Of a DNA stretch of 56,637 nucleotides, positions 10,101-19,262 are shown in pieces. The stretch's first letter is position 1, and the number at the start of each line of letters is the position of its first letter. The notes beneath the pieces are model-generated. The model made no database searches and was not told where the DNA came from. It saw only the letters and a list, made by a program, of their open reading frames with translations. Position numbers and translations under genes: made by a program. Source of the DNA: a virus; the IMG/VR virus record IMGVR_UViG_3300027876_000001, positions 1-56,637 of that record, one strand, 5' to 3'.

Positions 10101-10312
10101 ATCAGGGTATAGGGGTGGGATAGGGTGACCGGATTGTACCAGGACCTCGGCGTGTCTGCGGGAAAGGCCACCCATCTGCCGGTGCTGTTGCGGCCCAAAG
10201 CAGTGCTGCTTGCCCGAGAGATGCTGAAGGACGATGGTAGGGCCGCACTGAAGTCGAAGGTGCTGTCCGCCGGTGGCAGCGGCGCTCCCGTCGCTTCCTG
10301 AAAGAACCACAT
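7154..10312 (-). CDS. large tail fibre with LamG-like, Calx-beta and C-terminal repeat domains
   Basis: 1052 aa. Two copies of a phage sugar-binding-like module start FDFSAALPSSFSISRAS (near residue 18) and LDFGSTLPEGLTLTRAS (near 540), each followed by NSTG and a LLEP-type segment. A Calx-beta domain lies near 440-525 (GTTVTYGTVNGTAVAGVDY). The C-terminus (about 870-1052) has three copies of a repeat with VDGVxQ...SYxxLxxQLxxxxxPxxxxxVxxRG, common in phage fibres. No catalytic motif is seen. Placed directly after the neck-proximal fibre 10316-11809, it is probably a distal side-fibre or adhesin subunit. Confidence 0.72.
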   Translation of the reverse strand: MWFFQEATGAPLPPADSTFDFSAALPSSFSISRASSTALGRNSTGRWVAFPADTPRSWYNPVTLSHPYTLIEPERTQLLFHTRQPTPTIIQSVSSIDTGVQTPFGLGSVLYVPNAISTTHGWNLFFGTSTHGTALSDNTTVALTAVMKPTGSYTDITFLLLNKTGIYSSVRISLQGNGIVVSSAGIIHAEVSRDTDEFYSITIINNFGAGTTTAAFNAGFHDQTGSQTFAGDGVSGFYLAYIGAEIGTEATSPIINTGTNPIARPADVLTSSAQWVETGSKTFGLTYVPLGRSPATILNISGTDQIDLRNSLNTVSLAAMVGGQQMVSITASSPVVGIERTVVFTLAVGSSLLTQDGLVVGNDNSGVSVPNALSTLRLGSGPNGLGAEPMRLRLLKYWSEALSQDAAVSYSDDLTQEFTTGKKTGVTIQPTMTITASYDVVSLLVVVTGDPVGTTVTYGTVNGTAVAGVDYVGGTGSLTIPVGEMSGTITISLMPRGFLEDKTFKIVLSSATGAAIDNGVCDVLLLRKVPEGGPASTKLDFGSTLPEGLTLTRASPAWTRNSTGVWTQVAANTNRQHFVSPGNSGLLLEPAAAQQCLFDSVDPAFLATGGTRTIVTNGDTPTGTKLIQFREATSTSQHKLATALVSTNSALPTGQFTTLILIRPVSRTNFLLSVKAPDNVTKSLILTLSSSGTVTTAESDISWSIEADPFRSQWYWVALCRNQFSGVGVSAALEICCATSSGDTVMAGSTGSGFDIAHVQIEAGSLASSPIIVTGATAATVRAADVLKASGTWYQRQSYSLGVRFRRLKDSPENQRLWMAKDIVGAVNGVSIRNGLIDYDLVGEGPLLSLDVIASGGQTTWELPDSKTDAGGYNLVIAIDGVSQSAAAYTLTGNTLVFSDPPPSGSLVSIRGISVLTGLMESLGTGNQTSWILPVEISGLAASLLVAVDGVVQAPSSYSILLDQLILSEAPPVNAIVSVRGLPSETLAHETAFSALSNTITMPVSVTAGASSLIVSVDGVIQPVSAYSVLGTQLAFPESPRAGSLVDIRFLG

Positions 10313-10315
10313 CGC

Positions 10316-11809
10316 TCAGGTGCTTGCGGTGGCGATGGAAAATAGGAAATCCTCCGTTGTCACGGTCTGAGGAGACAGCTTCAGGCTCAGCCGGGACCCG
10401 GCCGGGACCTGCAACGGGTCCTGCGGGATGGTGTCGGAGACAATACCGGCATTGGCCGTTCCGGAAATCTTGGAGAGCAGGGTGTCATCAAGCTCTGCCC
10501 CCAGGAACAGCGTGAAGTTGATCTGTCCGCCAAAGCAGGTTGTCGTGATGTTGCTGATGCTAAACGGATGAGCAGATTGGAGCATCAGGGTGTAGATCTT
10601 ATCCTTGGGCCGCTCGATCATACCGCTCAGGGTTCCGGCAACGCCGACGATGCGTTTCCCGGCCGTTGCCAGGTCTCCGCCGAGCTTCGGCGTCGGATCT
10701 GCCTGGAGACTGGCGATGCCGGGTGTCGGCATTGGCTGGCCGCGCCAGATCTTATCGCTTTCCAGCCGTAGAATATGGCCGGGAATAGCGTTGACGAGAT
10801 CCGTGTCCGGACTGTCCGACAGTTTTTGGCGTTTTAAGGAGATGGTATACTGGCCGCTTGTTTCACCAGCCACAGTGAAGTGGTCAATGTTGAACAGGAT
10901 CGTGCGGAAGCGCAGTGCCGTGGCAACTTTGTCGGCGTAGATGCGGACCACGTTGGTTCCGGCAGCGCCGATGTTCTCCCCGATGTTGGCCTCGCCGCCA
11001 GTAGTACCGCCACCGCCGCCGGTGCCGCTGCCGCTGATCACGATGTCGTTGAGATCCCGGACGACGGTAACGCCGTTGATGCCGCGCAGGCCGTAGGTGT
11101 TAAGGGTGGTTCCAGTCTTCGGAGCGGCGATGGAGACTGACGCGGTGTTTGCCAAACTGCCCAGCGTGTTGACTTCACCGACTGGCGGTACTGTGATGGT
11201 CAGCCGATCGCTGTTTTGCGTCAGAGTTCCGTTGACAACCTGGATGCCGCGGAACTGGTGGGCTCCGCTGGCATTGGCTCCAGCATAAATCAGTCCGGTA
11301 TCCGCACTCTGCGCCGCCATGTTGACGAGGGTGATGCTCAGGGCAGCAGGTGACGAGAAGCCGTAACTGCCGTCCGCCAGCTTGGTCAGAACCTGCCCGG
11401 TCAGAGCGGTGGACGAGTTGAGATCCTTGATGCTGGAGACCGTGATGCTGGCAGCACCCCCTATGCCGCTTCCCAGGTTCTTGGTCATGTCGGCATCGAT
11501 GTCATAGATCGCCCGGCGGACGATCATGGTGGCCTCAACGTCGTTGGGTCCCGGAACTGCGTACCCTCTGGGCGTAAAGTCGGTGTGCAGGAGATAGTAG
11601 ACGCCGACTTTTGAAATGCCCTGGTAGGCAGCGCTCAGGACAATCTGGTCCTCCGCCAACACGGCTGCGACGGTATAGGTGACACCCTCGTCCCTGACCG
11701 TGAACCAGTGACCGGGTTCGATGCCGGAGGTAACCCAGGTCGTACCAAGACCGAAGATAGTGGCAGAGTTGGTCGTGACCGTCACGGTGCCGGTGCGGTA
11801 TTGCGCCAT
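10316..11809 (-). CDS. tail fibre protein, tail-attachment type N-terminus
   Basis: 497 aa. The N-terminus (MAQYRTGTVTVTTNSATIFG, then GIEPGHWFTVRDEG, YTVAAVLAEDQIVLSAAYQG and DFTPRGYAVP) is the module that starts many siphophage fibre proteins encoded after J. A central Gly/Thr-rich stretch (around residue 265) links to a C-terminal beta-rich domain. It is likely the adaptor fibre that joins the J tip to the distal fibre at 7154-10312; only 3 bases separate the two genes. The exact receptor is unknown. Confidence 0.72.
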   Translation of the reverse strand: MAQYRTGTVTVTTNSATIFGLGTTWVTSGIEPGHWFTVRDEGVTYTVAAVLAEDQIVLSAAYQGISKVGVYYLLHTDFTPRGYAVPGPNDVEATMIVRRAIYDIDADMTKNLGSGIGGAASITVSSIKDLNSSTALTGQVLTKLADGSYGFSSPAALSITLVNMAAQSADTGLIYAGANASGAHQFRGIQVVNGTLTQNSDRLTITVPPVGEVNTLGSLANTASVSIAAPKTGTTLNTYGLRGINGVTVVRDLNDIVISGSGTGGGGGTTGGEANIGENIGAAGTNVVRIYADKVATALRFRTILFNIDHFTVAGETSGQYTISLKRQKLSDSPDTDLVNAIPGHILRLESDKIWRGQPMPTPGIASLQADPTPKLGGDLATAGKRIVGVAGTLSGMIERPKDKIYTLMLQSAHPFSISNITTTCFGGQINFTLFLGAELDDTLLSKISGTANAGIVSDTIPQDPLQVPAGSRLSLKLSPQTVTTEDFLFSIATAST

Positions 11810-11860
11810 AGCCTCAAGGCTCCAGAAGTAGGGAAATCCGCGCGAGGCGCGGCTGTTGGC

Positions 11861-12307
11861 TCAGACCTGTCTGGCCTTGGGAACGGTGGGCGGCTTGTCA
11901 CCCAGAACGTCGAGGATTACCTGGGTCTCTGACACGATTTCGGAAATTGCCTGCTGGTGCAATGCCTCTCCAATCCTGATCTTGGCCCCCATGGTGATTT
12001 CCTCGATCAGGGCGGAGACGCCCTTCCAGGCTGCGTCCATGGCAACCCACATCGAGGCGAGGTCTACCATAGTGGCGGCGGACAGGCCGGTCTCTGCCGC
12101 CAGGTAGGGATATCCGGAGGCGTCCGGCTCTCCCCCGGCATCTATTTCGGCCAGGAAGCGTTGGGCTTCCTCGCGTTTGTCCGCATAGATCTGGTACTTC
12201 TCCAGGGTGGCAAAGCGGGCGCGAACCTCATTGGCCTTTTGGTCGATCTCGACCTGCCCCCGATATCTCAAGAGGGCCGTGTTCTTGCTTGCGGTTATCC
12301 GGATCAA
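11861..12307 (-). CDS. small tail-fibre-associated protein, helical
   Basis: 148 aa, mostly alpha-helical, with EAQRFLAEIDAGGEPDASGY, PYLAAETGLSA and a WVAMDAAWKGVSALIEEI segment. This arrangement (EA..FL......YPYL.AE.G) is seen in small phage proteins encoded beside J and fibre genes, perhaps chaperones or fibre-assembly factors. No defined domain is recognised with certainty. Its ATG overlaps the stop of 12304-12825. Confidence 0.65.
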   Translation of the reverse strand: MIRITASKNTALLRYRGQVEIDQKANEVRARFATLEKYQIYADKREEAQRFLAEIDAGGEPDASGYPYLAAETGLSAATMVDLASMWVAMDAAWKGVSALIEEITMGAKIRIGEALHQQAISEIVSETQVILDVLGDKPPTVPKARQV

Positions 12308-12825
12308 TGGCCGAACTCATAGGAGAAGTCTGTTGAAAAATCGCTGTTTGCCGCGCCGACCGGGGAGATCGCGGTGATCTGGAAGGTAAGCGGCAGAAAC
12401 GGAAACTTGCTGATCTGGATTGTATAGACGCCGATCGTGTCGGCGGAAAACTCAAATCCGCCGCCGGTGACGGTTTCCGTGACGGTCTCAACTAGGGGGT
12501 CAGGATCGTCTATTACGATTGTGCAGGGATCGTGGAGGCCGCTGATCGTGACAAAATCGACGCCGTTGGCGGCGACGGTTGATCTGTCTATCTTATACGG
12601 GACAGGCGGCCTTTCCTGGATCTGAGGTATGCCGTCCTGTATTGAGACATAGTGGATTTGCGGATCTGAGGCAACGTCGAGGACACCATAATCGCTGCCG
12701 AAGGATGCCAGGGTATTCGCAATGATGACATCCTTGTGAATGGCTTCGCAGGCATGATAGGTCCCGTACTTGATCTCCCCGGTGGATTTCAAGTAAATCG
12801 TGAGATTGAACGAAATATCTGTCAC
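12304..12825 (-). CDS. J-associated beta-rich tail protein
   Basis: 173 aa. N-terminal ~85 residues contain MTDISFNLTIYLKSTGEI, and the C-terminal half looks like a small Ig-like or beta-sandwich domain (VTISGLHDPCTIVIDD ... ETVTGGGFEFSADTIGVYTI). Overlaps the 3' end of the J gene's stop by ATGA and the next gene similarly, so it belongs to the tail-tip unit. Likely a minor virion protein that decorates or assembles the tip; function unknown. Confidence 0.65.
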   Translation of the reverse strand: MTDISFNLTIYLKSTGEIKYGTYHACEAIHKDVIIANTLASFGSDYGVLDVASDPQIHYVSIQDGIPQIQERPPVPYKIDRSTVAANGVDFVTISGLHDPCTIVIDDPDPLVETVTETVTGGGFEFSADTIGVYTIQISKFPFLPLTFQITAISPVGAANSDFSTDFSYEFGH

Positions 12826-15800
12826 TTGCGATATTCCACAGCCAGGATCGTACTGGATAAGATATTGCCTGATGTGGTGCTTACGACCTTGATTGTATGG
12901 GAGCTTCCTCCTGCCCAGGCGATCACGAAGTTCATCGGAATGGCATAAGGACCCGTGCCGGTATAGGTATTTGATATCACATTATTGCCATCTAGCGACA
13001 GTTGGATCGTATCTGTGCTCTGTGTAAGACCCGGCGTCGTGGTATAGCCACCGAGAATGACGCGAGCTATCGCGTGGATGGCGGTCAAGGTGTTTTGACC
13101 GGCGATACCGGTCCCTTGCGGCGTCCAGTTCAATAGTCCACCGCTGTTGGAACTGGCGACCTGGGTTATCGAACTGTTTCCGATGTTCGCCGATCCGGCA
13201 ACCTCGACACCGAGTCCGTTGGCAGTCAGGATGGCCTTGCCATTCATGTCATAGACATAGAGCCCGTCGAGTTCCTTGGCCGCAGTTTTGTTCGGTCTGC
13301 CGATCAGAACTCTTCTGACACCAGCAGGCTTCTGACCGTCATAGAAGGCGAGATGCCGGTATCCATCCCTGGACTCAATCGTAATGAACCCGCCGCCATC
13401 GGCCCTGTCACCAACATCGATGTATTTTGAATTGATCATGCCGCTGGAAATGCGGTCTGCCGACAGGTTGGTGATGAAGGCGTTAAGAATAGTGCCGTTA
13501 GCAATATGAGCATCGTTGATGACGCCTTGGGAGATCTGGGCCTTCTGCGTGATCAGGTTGGTGGCGCTGAGCTGGGTCGCGGTGATCGAGTTTGCCTGGA
13601 TGCGGTCCGCCGCGATTGTCCCCGTCCTGATGGTCGATCCATCGATCACGGTTCTGGCGTATGTCATCTTGAGCAAGGCACCGCCAAGATAGGTTCCCAG
13701 GACGACTGAGTTGTCCGAGGCCGTCATATTGGCGTCGGTTGTTCCGCTGATGATGCCCGATCCAACCTTCCAGAACAGATAGTCGGTACCACCCTGCCAA
13801 GTCCAACTACCCGCAGAAATGCTCTCCGTTGCATGCTGTCCGGCGATAGAACCTGGATACTTGATGGTTCCAGCGGTCCAGATGACGCGTGCCTCTTCCT
13901 TGATCGCGGTGAACTCAATGCCAACCAGCTCAACACCGCGGAGACCAATTACGACCTTATTGGCGCTGATGGTTGAGGCCGCGATGTTGCCGCCATCGAT
14001 CTTGGTCTGGTCCGGCCCGTACAGCATGCTCTGGAGGGTTGTGCCGCCGGACAGGATGATTTTTCCCGGCAGGATCTGGGTGGTGCCTTTGTTGATCATT
14101 GCCGCAGGATCGCCGGTCGCCTGGGTAGCCGCAGACAGGGTCTGGCCAGTGCCACCGATAATGACCTCTCCGGACAAGATGCTGCCGGCTACGATCTTTT
14201 TGGCGTCAAGGCTTAGGATCTTGGCATCGTCGATGGCGCCATTGGCGATAATGGCGTTGGTAATGCTGAGTTCCTGGTAGTCCGCCTCCTCGACCTTTTT
14301 CGTCTTTCCGCCGATGCCACCACTCAGCGAAGCCGGGAAGAAGGCGCTCATGTTCCTCGACCGGTCCACCGCCCTGATCCAGTAGTAGACCTGCTGGCCG
14401 CCTGCTAGTCCTTCCCGAATGAAGGTGGTGCCGGTCGCATTGCCGATATAGACAGCCTGAGAGCGGTCGTTGGCCGGAGCCTCATGGATTTCCATGTGAC
14501 TGAAATCTGGATCTGGATGCTGAGACCACTTGAGCCAGATCGACTTGAAGGTTGGCGTAATGATCAGATCGGTTGGGGCAGATGGCGGTGTGTCGTCTGC
14601 CGCGACGAGGTGGCTGACCTCAGCACTATAGCTAGAAGCGTTGGACTCCTTGTCGTGGGAAGCCAAGCGCACCCGGTAGGTAGTTCCGGCCTGAACGATC
14701 CAGGTGTAGCGCGTCTTGTTGGTCTGGTAGTACAGGAAGTTTCCACCTTCCTCTGCGATCTCGACCGCGTATCCCGTCAGGTCCCCTTCCGTGTTAGCAG
14801 TCCAGGTCGCTTCCAGTTCGTAGAATTTGGTGCCGTCCTCTGCGGTCTTGACGCTATCCGTCAGGGACAGGCCGGTCGGAACAGCGGGCGGCAGGAAGTC
14901 GGCTGGGGCAACACCGACAGACCTGACCTTGATCTCTGCGGAAAGATTGAGGTTGGTCTTACCAAAGCTGTCATAGGCGGCGACCTGTACAAAGCGGTCC
15001 ACCTCGACCGGTGTCTGGATCACGATGAAGCGGTTTGGACCGTCATAGACGACGGTTTCCGGCCCTGCCTTGACGCCGGATTTGTCGCTCATGTAGACCA
15101 GGGTGCCTTCCCAGTCCAAGTCCTTCGGTTCATCGAACTTGATCATGATCGAGCCGAAACCGCCCATCACCTCCAGGCCGGTAACGGCAGCGGGGGCCGG
15201 GTTCTGTACCTCGATCGCAGCGGGCAGGCTGTAATTGCCCCAGCGGTCGCGCATCACCACTTCGAACTTGAAGGCACGGTGGGGACCGCCGGGAGCCTGG
15301 CTGTTGACGTCGAACGAGAACATGTAGCGGTTGATCGGCGTGTGGTCGACGAAGACCAGGACGTTCTTGGTATTGTAGACACGGATTTCGTAGTCCCGGA
15401 ACACACTGTCCAGGAAACCGGCGCCGACCGCCGGTTCCGCGCCGATATCGTAGGCCCCGCTCAGGCCAGTGCCGCGCCAGACAAAGACCGGGTCACGGCC
15501 CTTGAAGTCGTGATCGTTACCTTGGTTTTCAATTTCCAGGCCGGTCGGCCGGATCAGGGTGATCGGGGAGTTGTCCGGGATGAAGATATCTAGGATGGCC
15601 GGACGGCTCTCAACCTGGGCCAGATTGACGGCCTGGACGTGGAAGGTGAAGGTCCCGGAGGTTTCACCGTAGATCGTGTGCGTAGAACCGCTGACATCGG
15701 CAATGGATTGGAAATTGCCGTTGTTGCGCCTGTAGCGGATCGTGTAGCTCTTGACGTAGGCGTCCGGGCTGGGGTCCCAGGACAGTTGCAGGGCGGTAGT

Positions 15801-17801
15801 AAAGCCGCCGGAGGTGTTGACGTATTGCCGATCGACCCGGACGTTGGCAGGCGGCTGGACGATGCCGGGGTTGGGAAGCTTGGAGACCGGCGGCAGCTTG
15901 ATGTTGATGCCACGCTCGACCCTGGCGTAGATTGTCGGATCGTAGGGTACGGCGGCGATGGTGTATTCCAGGTCGCCATCGTCGGAAACGCCCATGACGC
16001 GGAACTGGCGCGGCCTGAGGTCGCTAACCTCCAGGACCCAGGAAGCTTCCGGCATAGGGGACAGCGCCAGGGCCTTGTCGAAGGAAACGCTGCGGGTGGT
16101 GCCGGGAGAGGTGGTGACCTTGGCCTGGGCCACGGTGCCGTCTGGCAGCGTGACGTGCAGCGTATAGCCCTTGCCGCCCTGGATGGTGATATCACGGTCG
16201 AGCACGGCGCCAGAGGTAGAGGCGCTGACGATACGCCCTCCCAGGTCTGCCCCAACAATGCTCTTTTCCGTCATGACAATGACGTCGCCGGGCTGGGCGT
16301 GCAGGTGGTCTATGCTCGCCTTATAGGTAAGGGTGTCCCCCAGCTTGCCGGTCTCTATGTACCACTTACCAAGCCTCTTTGCCTGACCCTTCGACTTACA
16401 CGCGAAAGCGGTAATACTTTCTGGTTGCCAGCCATATTTCTTGATGAGGTCGAAGTCTTCGTAGATCTCCATGTTGGGCCGGTCAAGATCGTCTGGGTCG
16501 AGATAGCTGACCAGGGCCACGGTCTTGATGGCGCGGACCGCCGGACCGGAGAACTCGAAGCCGCCGATTGTCTGGCTGGCGGTGACGGCGAACAGGGGAT
16601 CTCTGGGAGCGTCGGCCACGACGGTGACGGCACCGGCGGCCCAATAGGCCATGGCTCTGAATGACGAGGCCAACGCGTTAATAATCGCGTAGGCTTCCTG
16701 GCGGGTGTTGTGATTGAAGTGCGCTTCGAAGCGCGGCTCCAGGATGTCTGAGCCGTCCGGGTTCTTGTAGCCGCTGGGAACCTTCTCGTCGCAGTACCGG
16801 CCGCAGGCGTAGATGGCGCCGCTGTCGACGGCGCTTTCCGGTAGGTCGCATCCGGCGCGGTGGGTCAGCAGGGCTCGGAACAGGTATGCTGGATTGGACG
16901 TGAAGGCGTTCTTCCAGGCTCCGTTCCATACCCCGTTGTAGGTCCGGCTGATTGGATCGTAGTTGGATGGCACCTTGACGATCCAGGTATCCCAGCGGCT
17001 GGTGACGGTTGGCATCGAACTGCCAAACAGCTTGCCGTCGAAGGTCAGGGCCAGCAGGGCGGAGTTTGGATACCGCATCTTGCGGTCGATGATCTCGGTA
17101 TAGGAGGACCATGACATCCCGTTGTTCAGGCTGGAACGGTCGCTGTCTGGCGTCATGCGCTCAACCATGACATCCCAGGGACCTTCTCCGGGAAGGCCGA
17201 GGCGGTACTGTTCCTCGTAGGTACTGACCGTCTTGCCGATGATGGCGATCGGGTATTCCGCTTCCCAGAAGGAACGGCCCTGCCTACGAATGCGGATCAC
17301 GAAGTCTAGGCGGGTGCCCCTGGCGTCACCAGTCTTGACGTTTTGGTCAACCAAGGCCGGGGTTGAGATAACGACCCGGATAGCATTGGCATTGACGTTG
17401 GTGATCGAGCGTATGGCCGGACTGGAACGCTTGATTTCGACCGGCAGGCCAACATCACCGGAGTGTGTATTCTCGACCGCCGGGAAACCCTCGATCCAGG
17501 ACTGGTCCGGGGTTCCCACCCGATAGTCCCACGTGACACCCTGGAAGTTCAGCGTGCCGTCCGCATTCATCAGCGGTGTGTCGTTGAGGAAGATGTTCTT
17601 GGCACCGTTGGCATAGCCACCGACGATCCCCTGAAACGGCCCTTCTCCCAGGCAATAGAGAATACGCCCGGTGGCGCGACTCTGTAGGGTGTTTGGGTCT
17701 TCAACCGGAGGCGGTGGAGACTTTGGTGTGTCGCCACCCTTGGCCCCATGGGCACGGGAGACATGGAGCGTGCCAGGCTTGAGTTCGTCCGTGATGCTCA
17801 T
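12822..17801 (-). CDS. J: tail tip/central fibre protein, lambda gpJ family
   Basis: 1659 aa (lambda J is about 1130). N-terminal part matches the gpJ hub: RATGRILYCLGEGPFQGIVG, IFLNDTPL, FQGVTWDYRVGTPDQ, followed by the baseplate-hub-like domains containing RAGCDLPE and NTRQEAYAIINAL. From ~640 to ~1190 there are about four fibronectin-III-like domains (for example LSWDPSPDAYVKSYTIRYRR and LKWSQHPDPDFSHMEIHE). The ADYQELSITNAIIANGAIDD region and later text match the DUF1983-like central straight fibre; the last ~300 residues are the probable receptor-facing end. Position after I and K is the lambda order. Determines host recognition and closes the tail tube. Confidence 0.93.
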   Translation of the reverse strand: MSITDELKPGTLHVSRAHGAKGGDTPKSPPPPVEDPNTLQSRATGRILYCLGEGPFQGIVGGYANGAKNIFLNDTPLMNADGTLNFQGVTWDYRVGTPDQSWIEGFPAVENTHSGDVGLPVEIKRSSPAIRSITNVNANAIRVVISTPALVDQNVKTGDARGTRLDFVIRIRRQGRSFWEAEYPIAIIGKTVSTYEEQYRLGLPGEGPWDVMVERMTPDSDRSSLNNGMSWSSYTEIIDRKMRYPNSALLALTFDGKLFGSSMPTVTSRWDTWIVKVPSNYDPISRTYNGVWNGAWKNAFTSNPAYLFRALLTHRAGCDLPESAVDSGAIYACGRYCDEKVPSGYKNPDGSDILEPRFEAHFNHNTRQEAYAIINALASSFRAMAYWAAGAVTVVADAPRDPLFAVTASQTIGGFEFSGPAVRAIKTVALVSYLDPDDLDRPNMEIYEDFDLIKKYGWQPESITAFACKSKGQAKRLGKWYIETGKLGDTLTYKASIDHLHAQPGDVIVMTEKSIVGADLGGRIVSASTSGAVLDRDITIQGGKGYTLHVTLPDGTVAQAKVTTSPGTTRSVSFDKALALSPMPEASWVLEVSDLRPRQFRVMGVSDDGDLEYTIAAVPYDPTIYARVERGINIKLPPVSKLPNPGIVQPPANVRVDRQYVNTSGGFTTALQLSWDPSPDAYVKSYTIRYRRNNGNFQSIADVSGSTHTIYGETSGTFTFHVQAVNLAQVESRPAILDIFIPDNSPITLIRPTGLEIENQGNDHDFKGRDPVFVWRGTGLSGAYDIGAEPAVGAGFLDSVFRDYEIRVYNTKNVLVFVDHTPINRYMFSFDVNSQAPGGPHRAFKFEVVMRDRWGNYSLPAAIEVQNPAPAAVTGLEVMGGFGSIMIKFDEPKDLDWEGTLVYMSDKSGVKAGPETVVYDGPNRFIVIQTPVEVDRFVQVAAYDSFGKTNLNLSAEIKVRSVGVAPADFLPPAVPTGLSLTDSVKTAEDGTKFYELEATWTANTEGDLTGYAVEIAEEGGNFLYYQTNKTRYTWIVQAGTTYRVRLASHDKESNASSYSAEVSHLVAADDTPPSAPTDLIITPTFKSIWLKWSQHPDPDFSHMEIHEAPANDRSQAVYIGNATGTTFIREGLAGGQQVYYWIRAVDRSRNMSAFFPASLSGGIGGKTKKVEEADYQELSITNAIIANGAIDDAKILSLDAKKIVAGSILSGEVIIGGTGQTLSAATQATGDPAAMINKGTTQILPGKIILSGGTTLQSMLYGPDQTKIDGGNIAASTISANKVVIGLRGVELVGIEFTAIKEEARVIWTAGTIKYPGSIAGQHATESISAGSWTWQGGTDYLFWKVGSGIISGTTDANMTASDNSVVLGTYLGGALLKMTYARTVIDGSTIRTGTIAADRIQANSITATQLSATNLITQKAQISQGVINDAHIANGTILNAFITNLSADRISSGMINSKYIDVGDRADGGGFITIESRDGYRHLAFYDGQKPAGVRRVLIGRPNKTAAKELDGLYVYDMNGKAILTANGLGVEVAGSANIGNSSITQVASSNSGGLLNWTPQGTGIAGQNTLTAIHAIARVILGGYTTTPGLTQSTDTIQLSLDGNNVISNTYTGTGPYAIPMNFVIAWAGGSSHTIKVVSTTSGNILSSTILAVEYRK

Positions 17802-18418
17802 ACCGGTATTTTCTCGACCGTGACGCCAGCGCTGATGACAATACCGCCGAGGATGTTACGGCCGCCGCAGATCGGGACCGGGTGGCCCTGTTCAACCACG
17901 TTGACGGCACCGCCCAGCAGAAAGCTGGGACGATCCTCCGGCCTCTCCTTCTGGCTCATGTCCGGCGACTTGGGCGTGGGCGTCAGCAGCATGGCGATGC
18001 CGCTCAACGCCATGGAGGCACCGATCATGGCAACAGAGCCCCACCCGGCGGCTCCCATGCCCAGGGCCGTGCCGGTGGCCCCCAGGGCGAAGCCGCCGGT
18101 TGCCACGGCCGCCACCGCCAGGATAGCCACACCGATGATGATCTTGCCAGTGCCTCCCTTGGCGCCGCTAATGGTCGGGATGATGTGGATAGAGTCCTTC
18201 TCCGGGAAGATCATGGGCAGTTCCTTCTCTTCCAGGTGCCGCCCCTTCCGGCGCGAGCCGACGATCACCCGGTAGCTGCCCTTGGCGATGAAGGCCGGGA
18301 AGTCCGGGAAGTTGGCGACGAGCAGGCGCACCGCCTCTGCCGTGCTCTGGCAGTAGAATTCGAAGGGACCACCAAAATTTTCCCTAAGGTTGCCATGTAA
18401 AAATACTTTTCTCGGCAT
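17798..18418 (-). CDS. I: tail assembly protein, lambda gpI family
   Basis: 206 aa. N-terminal ubiquitin-like/TAPE domain (MPRKVFLHGNLRENFG, with FAVEAVRLL-type helix AEAVRLLVANFP and KGSYRVIVG), then a Gly/Ala-rich hydrophobic stretch (residues ~95-150, IIIGVAILAVAAVATGGFAL) and a C-terminal GxxVPICGG segment. This is the standard gpI layout. gpI is needed for tail-tip assembly but is not found in mature lambda tails. Stop overlaps the J start by ATGA. The hydrophobic middle may deliver it to the membrane or fold in the initiator complex. Confidence 0.9.
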   Translation of the reverse strand: MPRKVFLHGNLRENFGGPFEFYCQSTAEAVRLLVANFPDFPAFIAKGSYRVIVGSRRKGRHLEEKELPMIFPEKDSIHIIPTISGAKGGTGKIIIGVAILAVAAVATGGFALGATGTALGMGAAGWGSVAMIGASMALSGIAMLLTPTPKSPDMSQKERPEDRPSFLLGGAVNVVEQGHPVPICGGRNILGGIVISAGVTVEKIPV

Positions 18419-18427
18419 AGTTGCACC

Positions 18428-19222
18428 TCAGAAATAGCTGGACAGTTCGATGGGCGGCAGCGGCGGCAGGCCCTCGAAGCTGCCGTGCCGCAGTGCCTGG
18501 ACGGCGTAGGGGCGCCAGCGGCCGATCGGCTCACGGACGCTGAGCATCTGCTGCGGGTGGTGGTACATCAGGCCGTCGTCGAGGATGATCACGGCATGGT
18601 TGGGAACCGGTGAGCGCAGTTGAGCTAGAACCACGTCTCCCGGTGCCACCTCGTCCATCTCTATCTTGATGAATCCGGCCTTCTCGAAGTTGTCCTCGTA
18701 GAGGTTCCCACCGTCGCGCCACCAGTTCCAGTCGCGCGGGCAGTCCGGCAGCTTGATGCCGTAGATCTGCCAGTAGAAGCTCAGGATGGCGTTGCAGCAG
18801 TCGGTCACCTGAGGGATGAACTTGCGGCCAAGCAGGGGGGTATCCAGGACGAAGTCACCCCAGTAGATCGGGTCCTCGGCTACGCGGTTGATCACGCCGA
18901 TCAGTCCCCAGGTGCATTTGGTCGCGATCTGCTGCTCCATGTCTGTCTTGGACGGACCGATCAACGGGGCCTCAATCTCACCCTTGCCGTAGCACTCTGA
19001 ATGGATGATGGCGGACACCTTGCAGTTGCCGTCATCATCCAGTGTTGCATACTGGAAGTCGTCCTCCTCGGACAGACAGAATGTCTCTGTGGGGGTAGTT
19101 GAGACATTTTTTAGCGGTATATACTCACCATCTAAGGTTATAACGCCGACACACTCGTTCGGGTACTCTGACTCTGCATGACGCATGGCCGCAGTGGAAG
19201 CGGCGGGGAACATTTCGGGCAT
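18428..19222 (-). CDS. K: tail assembly protein, lambda gpK family (JAMM-like plus NlpC/P60)
   Basis: 264 aa. N-terminal half aligns with the Mov34/MPN (JAMM) domain: NECVGVI near residue 23, HSECYGKGEIE and PSKTD. In JAMM peptidases the motif is HSHP...S..D; here the second His is Glu, so zinc-peptidase activity is doubtful. C-terminal half is NlpC/P60: TDCCNAILSFYW (catalytic Cys after Asp), PGDVVL and NHAVIILDDGLMYHHP (His). It probably cleaves peptidoglycan crosslinks or processes tail proteins at the tip. AGGA lies 9 bases before the start. Immediately upstream is the TnpB insertion, which separates K from its usual partner L. Confidence 0.9.
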   Translation of the reverse strand: MPEMFPAASTAAMRHAESEYPNECVGVITLDGEYIPLKNVSTTPTETFCLSEEDDFQYATLDDDGNCKVSAIIHSECYGKGEIEAPLIGPSKTDMEQQIATKCTWGLIGVINRVAEDPIYWGDFVLDTPLLGRKFIPQVTDCCNAILSFYWQIYGIKLPDCPRDWNWWRDGGNLYEDNFEKAGFIKIEMDEVAPGDVVLAQLRSPVPNHAVIILDDGLMYHHPQQMLSVREPIGRWRPYAVQALRHGSFEGLPPLPPIELSSYF

Positions 19223-19262
19223 CAGGGGGTCCTGAACTGTGGCAGGCGGCGGAAAACGCGGC

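Noticed and set aside
11841-11855. CCGCG-CGAGG-CGCGG hairpin before the small fibre-associated gene
   Set aside because: Only 5 bp, no U-run, and expected by chance at this GC content.
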